Shown piece after piece: positions 25,666 to 34,539 of a stretch of 64,000 nt of DNA (positions are counted from its first letter, which is position 1; each line of letters starts with the position of its first letter). The DNA is taken from the NCBI GenBank assembly GCA_947624255.1, contig CANQJO010000011.1, positions 1 to 64,000 on the forward strand. Reading direction: 5' to 3'. This DNA comes from an uncultured Ruminococcus sp. Its GTDB lineage: Bacteria > Bacillota > Clostridia > Oscillospirales > Ruminococcaceae. Both the position numbers and the translations under genes were made by a program. The notes beneath the pieces were generated by a model that ran no database searches, was not told where the DNA came from, and saw only the letters and a list, made by a program, of their open reading frames with translations.

Positions 25666-26943
25666 ATGAAAAAACTGAACGGAATCAGGCCGGATCACCG
25701 TAAAAATACGGAAAACAGCGCAACTGTGGAGTTCCCTCTTCCTGCTAAGGTGGTTATCCCCATGTCCATGACTATGGGTGCCCCGTGTGAGCCTCTCGTC
25801 AAGGTGGGAGATACCGTCATGGTCGGACAAAAGATCGGCGACTCCCAGGCAGCGTTTAGCGTGCCCGTACATTCCGGTGTCTCCGGAAAGGTCACAGCTG
25901 TAAGCAATTATATCACTGCCTCCGGAGCTGTCTGCAAGGCGGTAGAAATAGAAACAGACGGTCAGCAGACTGTCTCAGAGGAGGTAAGACCTCCCGAAGT
26001 GAACGATAAGGAGAGCTTTATCAAGGCTGTCAGGGAAAGCGGTGCCTGTGGTCTCGGAGGTGCGGGATTTCCCACGCATATCAAGCTGGATCCCCGCACT
26101 CCCATAGATACGCTCATAATAAATGCCGCAGAGTGCGAGCCCTACATAACTGCCGACTACCGTGAGATGATAGAAGCTCCCGATGATGTTATCGGCGGCA
26201 TAAATATGGTAAAAAAACAGCTCGGCATAAAATTCGCAAAGCTTGCTATCGAGGAAAACAAACCGCAGGCAATAAAAAATTTTACCGAAATGGCTGAGAA
26301 TGACGATACTATCGACATTGTGACACTCCCGTCACGCTATCCTCAGGGAGCTGAAAAGGTAATAATCTACAATTCCACCGGAAGGATCGTCAAAGAGGGA
26401 GAGCTTCCTGCCGACGAGGGCGTTATCGTGCTGAACGTCTCGACAGCGGCATTTCTCTACAGATATATGAATACCGGTATGCCGCTCGTAAAAAGACGAC
26501 TCACTATTGACGGAGATGCCGTAAAAGAGCCGAAAAATGTCTCCGCTGTCATCGGAACGCCTTTCAGGGAGCTGCTCGAATTCTGCAAGGCGGATATTCC
26601 GGCAGTGAAGAAGCTCATCGGCGGCGGTCCTATGATGGGCATGAGTATTCCCGATATGGATATGCCTGTGGTAAAAACGTCAAATGCGCTCCTTGCAATA
26701 AAACATTTTGATGAGCGCAAAACCTCCGCCTGCATACGCTGCGGAAGATGTGTGAAAGTCTGCCCGATCGGGCTTATGCCTGCCGACATTGACAAGGCAT
26801 ACAGAATAAAAAATATTGACGAACTTCGTGAGCTGAAGGTAACTCTCTGCATGAACTGCGGAAGCTGTACCTACATCTGCCCGGCAAACAGACGGCTTGC
26901 CGAAACAAATCAGCTTGCAAAAGCTCTTATTCCGAGAAAGTAA
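25666..26943 (+). CDS. rnfC: Rnf complex subunit RnfC
   Basis: RnfC is the peripheral NADH- and FMN-binding subunit of the ion-pumping ferredoxin:NAD oxidoreductase. The 425-residue protein has the N-terminal barrel-sandwich domain, then GGAGFPTHIKL near 125. A SLBB-like region and two [4Fe-4S] motifs follow, CIRCGRCVKVCP near 355 and CMNCGSCTYICP near 395. It lacks the long C-terminal repeats of E. coli RsxC, as usual in Clostridia. It is the first gene of the order C-D-G-E-A-B. Confidence 0.95.
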   Translation: MKKLNGIRPDHRKNTENSATVEFPLPAKVVIPMSMTMGAPCEPLVKVGDTVMVGQKIGDSQAAFSVPVHSGVSGKVTAVSNYITASGAVCKAVEIETDGQQTVSEEVRPPEVNDKESFIKAVRESGACGLGGAGFPTHIKLDPRTPIDTLIINAAECEPYITADYREMIEAPDDVIGGINMVKKQLGIKFAKLAIEENKPQAIKNFTEMAENDDTIDIVTLPSRYPQGAEKVIIYNSTGRIVKEGELPADEGVIVLNVSTAAFLYRYMNTGMPLVKRRLTIDGDAVKEPKNVSAVIGTPFRELLEFCKADIPAVKKLIGGGPMMGMSIPDMDMPVVKTSNALLAIKHFDERKTSACIRCGRCVKVCPIGLMPADIDKAYRIKNIDELRELKVTLCMNCGSCTYICPANRRLAETNQLAKALIPRK

Positions 26944-26954
26944 GGAGGCAGAAA

Positions 26955-27923
26955 ATGAATAAGCTGATAGTCTCACCGTCTCCTCATGACGAGAATTATA
27001 CAAAAACCTCCGGCATTATGCTGAACGTCATAATCGCTCTGCTGCCTGCACTTGCTGTCGGCTGCTATATGTTCAGCGTAGTCCGTCCGCTTATTCTGAC
27101 AGCGGTGTGTGTGACAAGCTGTGTGCTGTTTGAGTATATATGCCGAAAAATAATGAAGCGTCCCAATACGATCGGTGATCTTTCTGCCGTAGTTACGGGA
27201 TTGCTCCTTGCCATGAACCTCCCGGTGACGCTTCCGTATTGGATGGCTGTTATAGGAGCGTTTATAGCGATCGTAGTCGTAAAGCAGCTTTTCGGCGGTC
27301 TGGGACAGAATTTCGCCAATCCTGCCATAACTGCAAGAATAGTCCTCATGGTATCCTTTCCGGCGGCGATGACTGACTGGGTGATACCTAAGATCGGCAG
27401 GGATGCCGTTTCAGGGGCAACACCGCTTGCTCTTGAAAAAATGAGCTCTGCCGAGCTTCAAGAGATAGGACAGTCTGTTCCGTCTTATTCCGATTTGTTT
27501 TTTGGTTGGGATATCGGAGGCTGTCTCGGTGAGATCAGTGCTGCTGCACTTCTTTTGGGAGGCATCTACCTGATCATCAGAAAAATAATCTCACCGGCAG
27601 CACCCCTTACCTTTATCGGCAGCCTTGCCCTCCTGACATTTATCACGGGAGGAGATCCCCTCTACCAAATACTCTCCGGAGGCGTTTTCCTCGGAGCATT
27701 CTTCATGGCAACAGATTATGCCACAACTCCGATAACTGCAAAGGGAAAGATCATCTTCGGACTCGGCTGCGGCATTATCACGTTTGTGATACGTCAATTC
27801 GGCTCGTATCCGGAGGGTGTATCGTTCTCCATTCTTCTTATGAACGTGCTGACTCCCTACATCGAGATGCTCACAAGGAGCAAGGTATTCGGCGCAAAGG
27901 AGGCTGCAAAAAATGAAGGATAA
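26955..27923 (+). CDS. rnfD: Rnf complex subunit RnfD
   Basis: RnfD is a membrane subunit with covalently bound FMN and about ten hydrophobic segments. The 322-residue protein starts LIVSPSPHDENYTKTSGIML. It has the conserved GQNFANPAITARIVLMVSFP near 118, and SGATPLALEKM near 155, where the Thr of SGATP carries the FMN. The C-terminal FFMATDYATTPITAKGK is also typical. It overlaps rnfG by 11 bases. Confidence 0.95.
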   Translation: MNKLIVSPSPHDENYTKTSGIMLNVIIALLPALAVGCYMFSVVRPLILTAVCVTSCVLFEYICRKIMKRPNTIGDLSAVVTGLLLAMNLPVTLPYWMAVIGAFIAIVVVKQLFGGLGQNFANPAITARIVLMVSFPAAMTDWVIPKIGRDAVSGATPLALEKMSSAELQEIGQSVPSYSDLFFGWDIGGCLGEISAAALLLGGIYLIIRKIISPAAPLTFIGSLALLTFITGGDPLYQILSGGVFLGAFFMATDYATTPITAKGKIIFGLGCGIITFVIRQFGSYPEGVSFSILLMNVLTPYIEMLTRSKVFGAKEAAKNEG

Positions 27924-28443
27924 GATCATGCCCTCTTTGGTGCTGACGATAATATGCGTTGCAGCATCACTTCTTCTTGTGTCCGCTCATGAGCTTACAA
28001 AGGACAGTATCGCTCAGCAGAAAGCCGATAAATTCAGCACAAGCGTAGAAGCACTCTTCGGCAAATGTGAGAGCACACTTCTTGATGACAACTTCGGAAA
28101 CGACTTGGTAAAGGCTGTTGCTGTGACATCTGACGGCAAGACCGCTGTTCAGGTCTGCGTTGACGGATACTCAAAGGACGGTATCGACATTCTTGTCGGT
28201 ATTGATGAGAACGGCATTGTTTCGGGCATAGAATTTGTTGCCCTCGGCGAAACTCCCGGTCTCGGCTCAAAGGTCAGGGATGACCCCGATTTCCGCAAAC
28301 AGTTTATCGGAGCTTCGGAAGCTCCCGTAGAATGCGATTCTATCAGCGGATCAACATTCTCCTCAAAGGGAATGAAAAAAGCCGTTGAGACTGCTCTCAA
28401 TGTCTATAACGAAAATAAGGAGGCGATCCTCGGTGGCAGATAA
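27913..28443 (+). CDS. rnfG: Rnf complex subunit RnfG
   Basis: RnfG has one N-terminal membrane helix (residues 5-22) and an extracytoplasmic FMN-binding domain. The 176 residues contain GFEFVALGETPGLGSKV-like IEFVALGETPGLGSKV near 105. The flavinylation motif SGSTFSSKGM near residue 142 contains the Thr that carries FMN by phosphoester. It overlaps rnfD at its start and rnfE at its end. Confidence 0.94.
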   Translation: MKDKIMPSLVLTIICVAASLLLVSAHELTKDSIAQQKADKFSTSVEALFGKCESTLLDDNFGNDLVKAVAVTSDGKTAVQVCVDGYSKDGIDILVGIDENGIVSGIEFVALGETPGLGSKVRDDPDFRKQFIGASEAPVECDSISGSTFSSKGMKKAVETALNVYNENKEAILGGR

Positions 28444-29107
28444 AAAAAGCTCTCTCGGACATGAGCTGATAAAGGGCATAATCAAAGAAAATCCCACACT
28501 TGTGATGCTTCTCGGAATGTGCCCCACGCTCGCAGTTACTACTCAGGCATCAAACGGCATCGGCATGGGACTTGCAACTACCTTCGTTCTTCTCGGCTCA
28601 AATGTGGTGATATCCGCTCTGAGAAAGGTCATACCCGACAAGGTGAGGATACCGGCATTCATTGTCATAATCGCAAGCTTTGTAACTCTTATCGGATTTC
28701 TTCTTGAAGGCTTTGTCCCCGATCTTTATGACAGTCTGGGGATCTATCTCACGCTGATAACCGTAAACTGCATCATCTTCGGACGTGCTGAAATGTTCGC
28801 AAGCAAGAACGGCATTATTGCCTCTGCCTGTGATGCCGTCGGAATGGGTGCGGGATTTACACTTGCGCTGTTTCTCATGGGTTCGCTCCGTGAGATCTTC
28901 GGTGCAGGTCAGTGGATGGGTATAAAAATTCCCGTGATGAGTGCAGATCCTATGCTTATTTTCATAATGCCGGCAGGAGGATTCTTCACTTTAGGAATAA
29001 TAATCGCTGTTGTGAACAAGCTCGCAGGAAAAAAACCGCCCAAGGAGCTTGGCTGCAAGGGTTGTCCAAATGCAGAGAAATGCGGAAAGGTCGGTGAGTC
29101 TCAGTGA
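28433..29107 (+). CDS. rnfE: Rnf complex subunit RnfE
   Basis: RnfE is one of the two homologous integral membrane subunits that share an iron-sulfur site at their interface. The 224-residue protein has LIKGIIKENPTLVMLLGMCPTLAVT near the start and the conserved LITVNCIIFGRAEMFA. The soluble C-terminus contains CKGCPNAEKCG. The GTG at 28433 is chosen: AAGGAGG lies nine bases upstream and the residues ADKKSSLGHELIKG match the family start. The track of open frame upstream belongs to rnfG in another frame. Confidence 0.94.
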   Translation: MADKKSSLGHELIKGIIKENPTLVMLLGMCPTLAVTTQASNGIGMGLATTFVLLGSNVVISALRKVIPDKVRIPAFIVIIASFVTLIGFLLEGFVPDLYDSLGIYLTLITVNCIIFGRAEMFASKNGIIASACDAVGMGAGFTLALFLMGSLREIFGAGQWMGIKIPVMSADPMLIFIMPAGGFFTLGIIIAVVNKLAGKKPPKELGCKGCPNAEKCGKVGESQ

Positions 29108-29682
29108 AAGAAATGATGGTGATCCTGCTCTCGGCAATGCTTACCGACAACTTCGTGCTTTCAAAATTCATGGGCATCTGTCCGTTCCTGGGAGTTTCAA
29201 AAAAGCTCGACAGCGCCACAGGAATGGGACTTGCCGTTACCTTCGTAATGATATGCGCAACTCTTGTTACATACCCTATACATCACGGAATACTCGTTCC
29301 TAACGGGCTTGAATACTTTGACACTGTTGTATTTATCCTTGTTATCGCACTTTTCGTTCAGCTTGTTGAGACTATGCTTAAAAAGTGTATTCCGTCGCTG
29401 TACAGCTCTCTCGGCGTTTATCTGCCGCTGATAACTACGAACTGTGCAGTCCTCGGAGTTACCGTCCTCAACATTGACAACAGCTATACTTTTTTTGGAT
29501 CAATAGTGAATGCTCTCGGAGGCGGTCTCGGCTTCATGCTTGCCCTTGTGATCTTTTCCGGAGTACGTAAAAAAATGGAATATGCGGATATTCCCGAAAC
29601 TTTCAAGGGTGTGCCCTCAACACTCATTGCAGCATCTATCGTTTCAGTAAGTTTTCTCGGTTTTTCGGGACTTTTCAATTAA
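29104..29682 (+). CDS. rnfA: Rnf complex subunit RnfA
   Basis: RnfA is the RnfE-like membrane subunit with six helices. The 192 residues include AMLTDNFVLSKFMGICPFLG, LITTNCAVLGV and ALGGGLGFMLALVIFSGVRKKM, all diagnostic. It begins with GTG 29104 in the overlap GTGA with the rnfE stop. Confidence 0.95.
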   Translation: MKEMMVILLSAMLTDNFVLSKFMGICPFLGVSKKLDSATGMGLAVTFVMICATLVTYPIHHGILVPNGLEYFDTVVFILVIALFVQLVETMLKKCIPSLYSSLGVYLPLITTNCAVLGVTVLNIDNSYTFFGSIVNALGGGLGFMLALVIFSGVRKKMEYADIPETFKGVPSTLIAASIVSVSFLGFSGLFN

Positions 29683-29694
29683 GGAGGCGGAGCT

Positions 29695-30489
29695 ATGACT
29701 TACCTTATACCTGCTCTTATACTTGGTGTATGCGGAATAATGGCCGGTGCTCTGCTGACCATTGCTGCCAAGGTATTCCATGTTGATGTGGACGAACGCA
29801 TTGTGAAGATCAACGAGGCTCTCCCACAGGCAAACTGCGGAGCGTGCGGATATGCCGGCTGTGCTGACTACGCTTCTGCTATCGTAAACAATGGAGCTCC
29901 CACGAATTTATGCCGTCCGGGAGGCTCTGAGGCTGCCGTAAAGATCGCCGCTGTCCTCGGCACTGCTGCCGGAGAAGTGATCCCAATGACTGCGGTCGTA
30001 CACTGTAACGGTGACTGCGATGCTACGGAAACAGCTTTTGAATTCAACGGAGTGCAGTCCTGTAAGGCTGTCAAAAGATTCTACGGCGGAAACGGAATGT
30101 GCAAATACGGCTGCATCGGTCTTGGAGACTGCGCTGATGTCTGCGAGTACAATGCCATAGAAATAAAAAACGGTGTGGCTAAGGTAACTCCCTCATTGTG
30201 CAAAGCCTGCGGACAGTGCGCAGCGGTCTGCCCGAACAAGCTGATCTCCATAAAACCGCTTGCAAAGCATATAGATGTGCTTTGCTCCTCACAGGCAAAC
30301 GGCAAGGCAACGAAGCTGAGCTGCAAAAACGGCTGTATCGGGTGCAAGATCTGCGAAAAGAAATGCCCCTCCGGAGCTGTCAGGGTAGAGAATTTCCATG
30401 CTGTTATAGATCACAGCAAGTGTACGAACTGCGGAGAATGTATGAACGCTTGCCCCGTAAAGGTCATACATACCTGTGAAAGATCATAA
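29695..30489 (+). CDS. rnfB: Rnf complex subunit RnfB
   Basis: RnfB accepts electrons from ferredoxin. It has an N-terminal membrane helix (residues 3-25), then a Fe-S domain with NCGACGYAGCADYA near 47. Several [4Fe-4S] ferredoxin motifs follow, including CKACGQCAAVCP near 166, CIGCKICEKKCP near 220 and CTNCGECMNACP near 245. At 264 residues and with this cluster content it resembles other clostridial RnfB proteins. It closes the operon. Confidence 0.95.
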   Translation: MTYLIPALILGVCGIMAGALLTIAAKVFHVDVDERIVKINEALPQANCGACGYAGCADYASAIVNNGAPTNLCRPGGSEAAVKIAAVLGTAAGEVIPMTAVVHCNGDCDATETAFEFNGVQSCKAVKRFYGGNGMCKYGCIGLGDCADVCEYNAIEIKNGVAKVTPSLCKACGQCAAVCPNKLISIKPLAKHIDVLCSSQANGKATKLSCKNGCIGCKICEKKCPSGAVRVENFHAVIDHSKCTNCGECMNACPVKVIHTCERS

Positions 30490-30546
30490 TATACCGCTCT
30501 CCCATGCAAATGGCAAAATAAATGATGAGATAAAGGCGAATGCCGT
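30490..30546 (+). repeat. Dispersed repeat family 2, copy 2
   Basis: It matches 180-236 at about three quarters of the first 44 positions, mostly differing by transitions. It lies directly after the rnfB stop and ends about 40 bases before the next start codon. Confidence 0.5.
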
Positions 30547-30587
30547 TTAAGATCATCCGAAACGACATAACAAAGGAGTAAAATACA

Positions 30588-31910
30588 ATGATCGGAGCAA
30601 TAATCGGCGACATGGTCGGTGCGCCGTACGAATTTGACAGAAGTCCGAAAACAAAAAAATTTCGACTTTTCAGCAAAAAATCACAGTTCACGGATGATTC
30701 CGTCATGACGATCGCTGTGGCAGAGGCTTTGATGAACACTATCGGAAAGAGCGATGAAGAGATCAAGGCTGCGCTGGTGGAGTCTATGCAAAGGTGGGGA
30801 AGGCGGTATCCGGATGCGGGCTACGGCGAAAAGTTTTACGAGTGGCTGAGAGCGGAAGATCCAAAGCCTTATGGCAGCTTCGGCAACGGCTCTGCTATGC
30901 GTGTATCGTCCGCAGGCCGGCTTTTTAATACCTTGGAAGAAACCAGGCACGCGGCAAGGCTGACCGCCGAAGTGACGCATAATCACAGCGAGGGTATCAA
31001 GGGCGCAGAGGCGACAGCGTCTGTGATCTTCCTTGCCCGAAACGGTCGGAGCAAGGCATGGATCAAGAATTATGTCATCACCGAATTCGGATACGATCTT
31101 TCACGTACCTGTGACGAGATCCGACCTGAATATCATCATGTGGAGACCTGCCGGCAGACAGTGCCGGAGGCTATCACAGCATTTTTGGAAGGCATGGATT
31201 TTGAAGATGTTATTCGTACTGCCGTTTCTCTCGGCGGAGACAGCGACACCCTGACCTGTATCGCCGGCAGCATGGCGGAGGCTTTCTATGGTATCCCTGA
31301 GAAAATGAAAAATAAATGCCGTAAGCGTCTGCCGCAGGAAATGCTTGCTGTGATCGACCGCTTTGATAAGATCGTAAGCAGCATTTCTATGTCTGATGAT
31401 GTCATGGTACACTCCGCTGCGGACAACAAGCCGGCGGCGGAGCTTACGGTAGACGGCAAGGCCGTAAAAATGGCTGTGGAAATATGCCGCAAAAGCCTGA
31501 CAACTCAGAATCTCACCACGCTGATGGCCATACTTCATAAGAGCCGTGTATTTATCCCGTGCAGCGTTGTCATGAGCAGTGCCGATAATAATGCCCTTGA
31601 TAAAATGGTCATGGCAGCAAAAAACGGCGAAGGGATCGATTCACTTGTCGGAAAGACATTCACTGCCAATGATGAGATGAGATTGATCCCCGATATCATG
31701 CAAAACGGAGATGACTTCTTCTTCCCTGTTTTTACATCGGCGGAAGAAATGGGAGAATACAGCGAGATAATTTCAAAGGTCGAGAAGAATTTTCCTGAAG
31801 CAGCAAAGCTCGCACTGAACAATGAGAATAATGTAAAGGGTGTCGTTATCAACGCATTCACCGAATCATTTGTTATACCGAGAGATCTGCTTAAGATCAT
31901 TGCAAAGTAG
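30588..31910 (+). CDS. ADP-ribosylglycohydrolase fused to SseB domain
   Basis: The 440-residue protein has two parts. Residues 1-260 are an ADP-ribosylglycohydrolase (DraG/ARH family). Metal-binding motifs are GAIIGDMVGAPYEFD at the start, FTDDSVMTIAVAEAL near 33 and GGDSDTLTCIAGSMAEAFYG near 215. This fold removes ADP-ribose from proteins or small molecules. Residues about 285-438 match the SseB N-terminal domain, with LMAILHKSRVFIPCSV and FFFPVFTSAEEMGEYS. SseB is of uncertain function in most bacteria. The start has AAAGGAG upstream. The fusion is contiguous with no frameshift. The substrate cannot be told from sequence. Confidence 0.85.
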   Translation: MIGAIIGDMVGAPYEFDRSPKTKKFRLFSKKSQFTDDSVMTIAVAEALMNTIGKSDEEIKAALVESMQRWGRRYPDAGYGEKFYEWLRAEDPKPYGSFGNGSAMRVSSAGRLFNTLEETRHAARLTAEVTHNHSEGIKGAEATASVIFLARNGRSKAWIKNYVITEFGYDLSRTCDEIRPEYHHVETCRQTVPEAITAFLEGMDFEDVIRTAVSLGGDSDTLTCIAGSMAEAFYGIPEKMKNKCRKRLPQEMLAVIDRFDKIVSSISMSDDVMVHSAADNKPAAELTVDGKAVKMAVEICRKSLTTQNLTTLMAILHKSRVFIPCSVVMSSADNNALDKMVMAAKNGEGIDSLVGKTFTANDEMRLIPDIMQNGDDFFFPVFTSAEEMGEYSEIISKVEKNFPEAAKLALNNENNVKGVVINAFTESFVIPRDLLKIIAK

Positions 31911-31934
31911 CGAGATCCGACATTGAGGAGGAGG

Positions 31935-31979
31935 AGGGCAGGAAAGATGACTGCTCCTCTTTGCAGATCTGCCCTTTTT
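31935..31979 (+). terminator. Terminator after the ADP-ribosylglycohydrolase
   Basis: AGGGCAG (31935-31941) pairs with CTGCCCT (31969-31975), followed by T residues. Confidence 0.55.
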
Positions 31980-32043
31980 CCACATCATTATTATGATTTT
32001 TCCCGCTTCGTACAAATTTTTTTGAAAAAATTTTCAAAAGCTA

Positions 32044-32072
32044 TTGACAAGCCGGAATATCCGTGATATAAT
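32044..32072 (+). promoter_or_regulatory. Consensus promoter of rplJ-rplL
   Basis: A perfect TTGACA (32044-32049), 17-base spacer and TATAAT (32067-32072). Confidence 0.92.
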
Positions 32073-32078
32073 AAATAT

Positions 32079-32250
32079 GCTGATGTTTCAGCATATATCG
32101 TATTCTAAAGACAGCCGGCATTGTCCATGTGGATATATAAGTCCTGCCGAGGAATTGCAACTGATATTTGTCTATCATTGTCCTTTTCGCTGTCGGAAGG
32201 GACTTTTCTGTTTTCCGAATACGATGAATTTTTGTTCGGAGGTGAAACAT
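32079..32250 (+). promoter_or_regulatory. Ribosomal protein L10 leader
   Basis: The 170-base untranslated leader has the hallmarks of the L10 autoregulatory leader. A 5' hairpin around GCTGATGTTTCAGC is followed by an AAGACAGCCGGC segment, a CCTGCCGAGGAATTGC segment and a final hairpin before the ribosome binding site GGAGGTGA. In other bacteria L10(L12)4 binds this RNA and represses rplJL. Confidence 0.75.
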
Positions 32251-32763
32251 ATGCCAAGTAATGCTGTACTTGAAGCAAAAAAGGAGAGAGTCGAAAAGCT
32301 CACTGAGCTCATAAAGAATTCCGTTTCAGGCGTGCTCGTTGACTACAAGGGCATAACCGTTGAGGAGGATACCAAGCTCAGAAAAGAGCTCCGTGAGGCA
32401 GGCGTAAACTACTTTGTTGAGAAAAATACGCTTCTTCTCCGTGCTTTCCGTAACTGCGGCATCGAAGGCTTTGAGGAGTGTCTCAACGGAACAACCGCTC
32501 TTGCTCTGTCTAATGACGACCAGACTGCTCCTGCACGTGTACTCGGTAAATTTGCCGAACAGGCAGGCGATGAGAAATTCCATCTCAAAGCAGGCTATAT
32601 CGAGGGCGAGATCTACGATCAGGCAGGAGTTATCGCACTCTCAAAGATCCCGTCAAAGGACGTTCTGCTTGCTCAGCTCGTAGGCTCTCTGCAAGGTCCT
32701 ATGCAGAAGCTGGCAGCAACTTTACAGGCTCTCGCAGACAAGAAGGAGAGCGATGCAGCGTGA
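32251..32763 (+). CDS. rplJ: Ribosomal protein L10
   Basis: L10 anchors the L7/L12 stalk on the large ribosomal subunit. The 170-residue protein begins MPSNAVLEAKKERVEKLTEL, with SVSGVLVDYKGITVEEDTKL near 28 and NTLLLRAF near 65. The C-terminal helix is the L12-binding site. ATG 32251 follows GGAGGTGA; the open frame upstream is leader RNA. Confidence 0.95.
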   Translation: MPSNAVLEAKKERVEKLTELIKNSVSGVLVDYKGITVEEDTKLRKELREAGVNYFVEKNTLLLRAFRNCGIEGFEECLNGTTALALSNDDQTAPARVLGKFAEQAGDEKFHLKAGYIEGEIYDQAGVIALSKIPSKDVLLAQLVGSLQGPMQKLAATLQALADKKESDAA

Positions 32764-32828
32764 TCCTGCTGCATTTTCCGGGAGTTTTATTCCCAAAAAA
32801 CTAAAATATCATAAAGGAGTTAATTATT

Positions 32829-33200
32829 ATGGCATCTGAGAAGATCACAAAGATCATTGAAGAGATCGATGTCCTTTCAGTTCTTGAGCTGAAGGAGCTT
32901 ATCGACGAGATACAGGAAAAGTACGGAGTTACCGCTGTTATGACAGCAGCTCCCGCAGCAGGCGGCGCCGGTGCTGCTGAGGCTGCAAAGACAGAGTTTG
33001 ACGTTGTTCTTACCTCCTTTGGTGACGCTAAGATGGCTGTTATCAAGGTTGCTAAGGATGTTCTCGGTCTTGGTCTGAAAGAGGCTAAGGAGGTTGTTGA
33101 GTCAGCTCCTAAGGCTATCAAAGAGGGCGTTTCTGAGGCTGAGGCTAACGAGATCAAGGAGAAGTTCGAGGCTGCAGGCGCAACTATCGAGATCAAGTAA
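32829..33200 (+). CDS. rplL: Ribosomal protein L7/L12
   Basis: This stalk protein recruits translation GTPases. The 123 residues comprise the N-terminal dimerisation domain ([20 protein letters not shown]), an Ala/Gly-rich hinge (about 40-55) and the C-terminal domain. The latter has [20 protein letters not shown] and [20 protein letters not shown]. It is 65 bases after rplJ, with AAAGGAG upstream, and ends in a strong terminator. Confidence 0.97.
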   Translation: MASEKITKIIEEIDVLSVLELKELIDEIQEKYGVTAVMTAAPAAGGAGAAEAAKTEFDVVLTSFGDAKMAVIKVAKDVLGLGLKEAKEVVESAPKAIKEGVSEAEANEIKEKFEAAGATIEIK

Positions 33201-33220
33201 TTACATTAAGAACAATATTA

Positions 33221-33255
33221 AAGAGCTTTCGGAAATCTCCGAAAGCTCTTTTTTT
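33221..33255 (+). terminator. Terminator of rplJ-rplL
   Basis: A perfect 12-bp stem (33221-33232 with 33239-33250), six-base loop and T run. It also contains the end of the convergent gene. Confidence 0.93.
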
Positions 33256-33784
33256 ATGAATTCATTCCCAGCTCGATCGCTCTGAAATTATTTGCAATGA
33301 GATGTGCCTTAGACGGCGGTACTACCCTCTCGATAGCTTTTTTCATCGTGTCAAGAGTACATATTTCCGTCTCCTTGAGCAGCTTTCCGAGCAGAATTAT
33401 ATTTGAGCCGCCTTTCAGCTCGTTGTCGTCAGCAAGCTGCTGTGACGGTATCCCAAACAAGGTGATATCCGTTCTTGTCGTTTCAGGCTCGATGAGCGTG
33501 CTGTCATAGAAAATCTTTCCGCCGGGCTTTACAGTTTCAGCAAACTTGTCAAATGAGGGCTGATTCATAGCGATAAGCAGATCGGGAGCTGTTACCAGCG
33601 GCGAGCCTATCGGCTGATCGGATATACATACCGAACAGTTGCACGTTCCGCCTCTCATCTCGGGACCGTACGAGGGAAGCCATGAAAGCTCCTTATTGTC
33701 CATAAGACCGCAGTAGGCAAGTATTTTTCCGGCGAAAAGTATTCCCTGACCGCCAAAGCCTGCAAGCAATATCTCTGTTGTCAT
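33254..33784 (-). CDS. 2-oxoacid:ferredoxin oxidoreductase gamma subunit
   Basis: This 176-residue gamma subunit begins LLAGFGGQGILFAGKILA, the family signature. WLPSYGPEMRGGTCNCSVCIS follows near 34, and GGSNIILLGKL near 125. It forms part of a four-subunit enzyme that oxidatively decarboxylates a 2-oxoacid to acyl-CoA and reduces ferredoxin. It overlaps the beta gene in a TAATG. The set (delta, alpha, beta, gamma) is the type annotated as 2-oxoisovalerate (VOR) or 2-oxoglutarate (KOR) oxidoreductase; sequence by eye cannot settle which. Confidence 0.9.
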   Translation of the reverse strand: MTTEILLAGFGGQGILFAGKILAYCGLMDNKELSWLPSYGPEMRGGTCNCSVCISDQPIGSPLVTAPDLLIAMNQPSFDKFAETVKPGGKIFYDSTLIEPETTRTDITLFGIPSQQLADDNELKGGSNIILLGKLLKETEICTLDTMKKAIERVVPPSKAHLIANNFRAIELGMNS

Positions 33785-34539
33785 TACTTGTCGCCTCCCT
33801 CTGCATCGATATCCTTGTATACGCCAAGCGGATAGTATGGGATCATCTCGTCCTGAAGCCTTTTTATAGCTTCAAGCGGTGAAAGTCCCCAGTTGGTAGG
33901 GCAGGTCGAGAGAACCTCTACGATCGAAAATCCCTTTTTATTTTTTTGATTCTCAAACGCCTTGCGTATTGCTTTTTTAGCCTCCCTGATATGTGGAACG
34001 CTGTCCACTGCCACACGCTGTGCAAGAGCCGTTCCTGTGAGCGTTGAAAGCATCTCACACACCCTTACAGGATATCCTGCAAGCTCGGGATCACGTCCGA
34101 ACGGAGTGGTCTGTGTTACCTGTCCCGGAATTGTCGTGGGAGCCATCTGTCCGCCGGTCATGCCATAGATAGTATTATTTATGAAGATGACCACAATATT
34201 CTCGCCTCTTGTAGCGGCATGAACTGTCTCGGCAGTGCCTATAGCGGCAAGATCGCCGTCTCCCTGATATGTAAAGACGAACTTATCGGGATTCGTCCTC
34301 TTGACTCCGGTAGCGACAGCCGGAGCTCTTCCATGAGGAGCCTCTATCATATCGCAGTTGAAATAATCATATGCCATTACCGAGCAGCCTACGGGACAAA
34401 TACCTATCGTATCTCCCTCAATGCCCATATCGTCCATGACCTCACAAACAAGTCTGTGAACGATACCGTGTGTGCAGCCGGGGCAGTAATGGAGCGTTAC
34501 ATCACAGAATGACTTTGGTCTTTCAAAAACAACAGCCAT
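33784..34539 (-). CDS. 2-oxoacid:ferredoxin oxidoreductase beta (TPP) subunit
   Basis: The 251-residue beta subunit binds thiamine pyrophosphate and a [4Fe-4S] cluster. It shows LHYCPGCTHGIVHRL near 16, APHGRAPAVATGVKR near 66, TYQGDGDLAAIGTAE near 90 with the GDGD TPP motif, and NNTIYGMTGGQMAPTT near 121. It has TAATG overlaps with both neighbours, indicating coupled translation of the complex. Confidence 0.92.
   Translation of the reverse strand: MAVVFERPKSFCDVTLHYCPGCTHGIVHRLVCEVMDDMGIEGDTIGICPVGCSVMAYDYFNCDMIEAPHGRAPAVATGVKRTNPDKFVFTYQGDGDLAAIGTAETVHAATRGENIVVIFINNTIYGMTGGQMAPTTIPGQVTQTTPFGRDPELAGYPVRVCEMLSTLTGTALAQRVAVDSVPHIREAKKAIRKAFENQKNKKGFSIVEVLSTCPTNWGLSPLEAIKRLQDEMIPYYPLGVYKDIDAEGGDK

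Noticed and set aside
31947-32069. 40-residue frame after a GGAGGAGGAGGG sequence
   Set aside because: It runs through a terminator and the rplJ promoter; the purine run is part of the hairpin.
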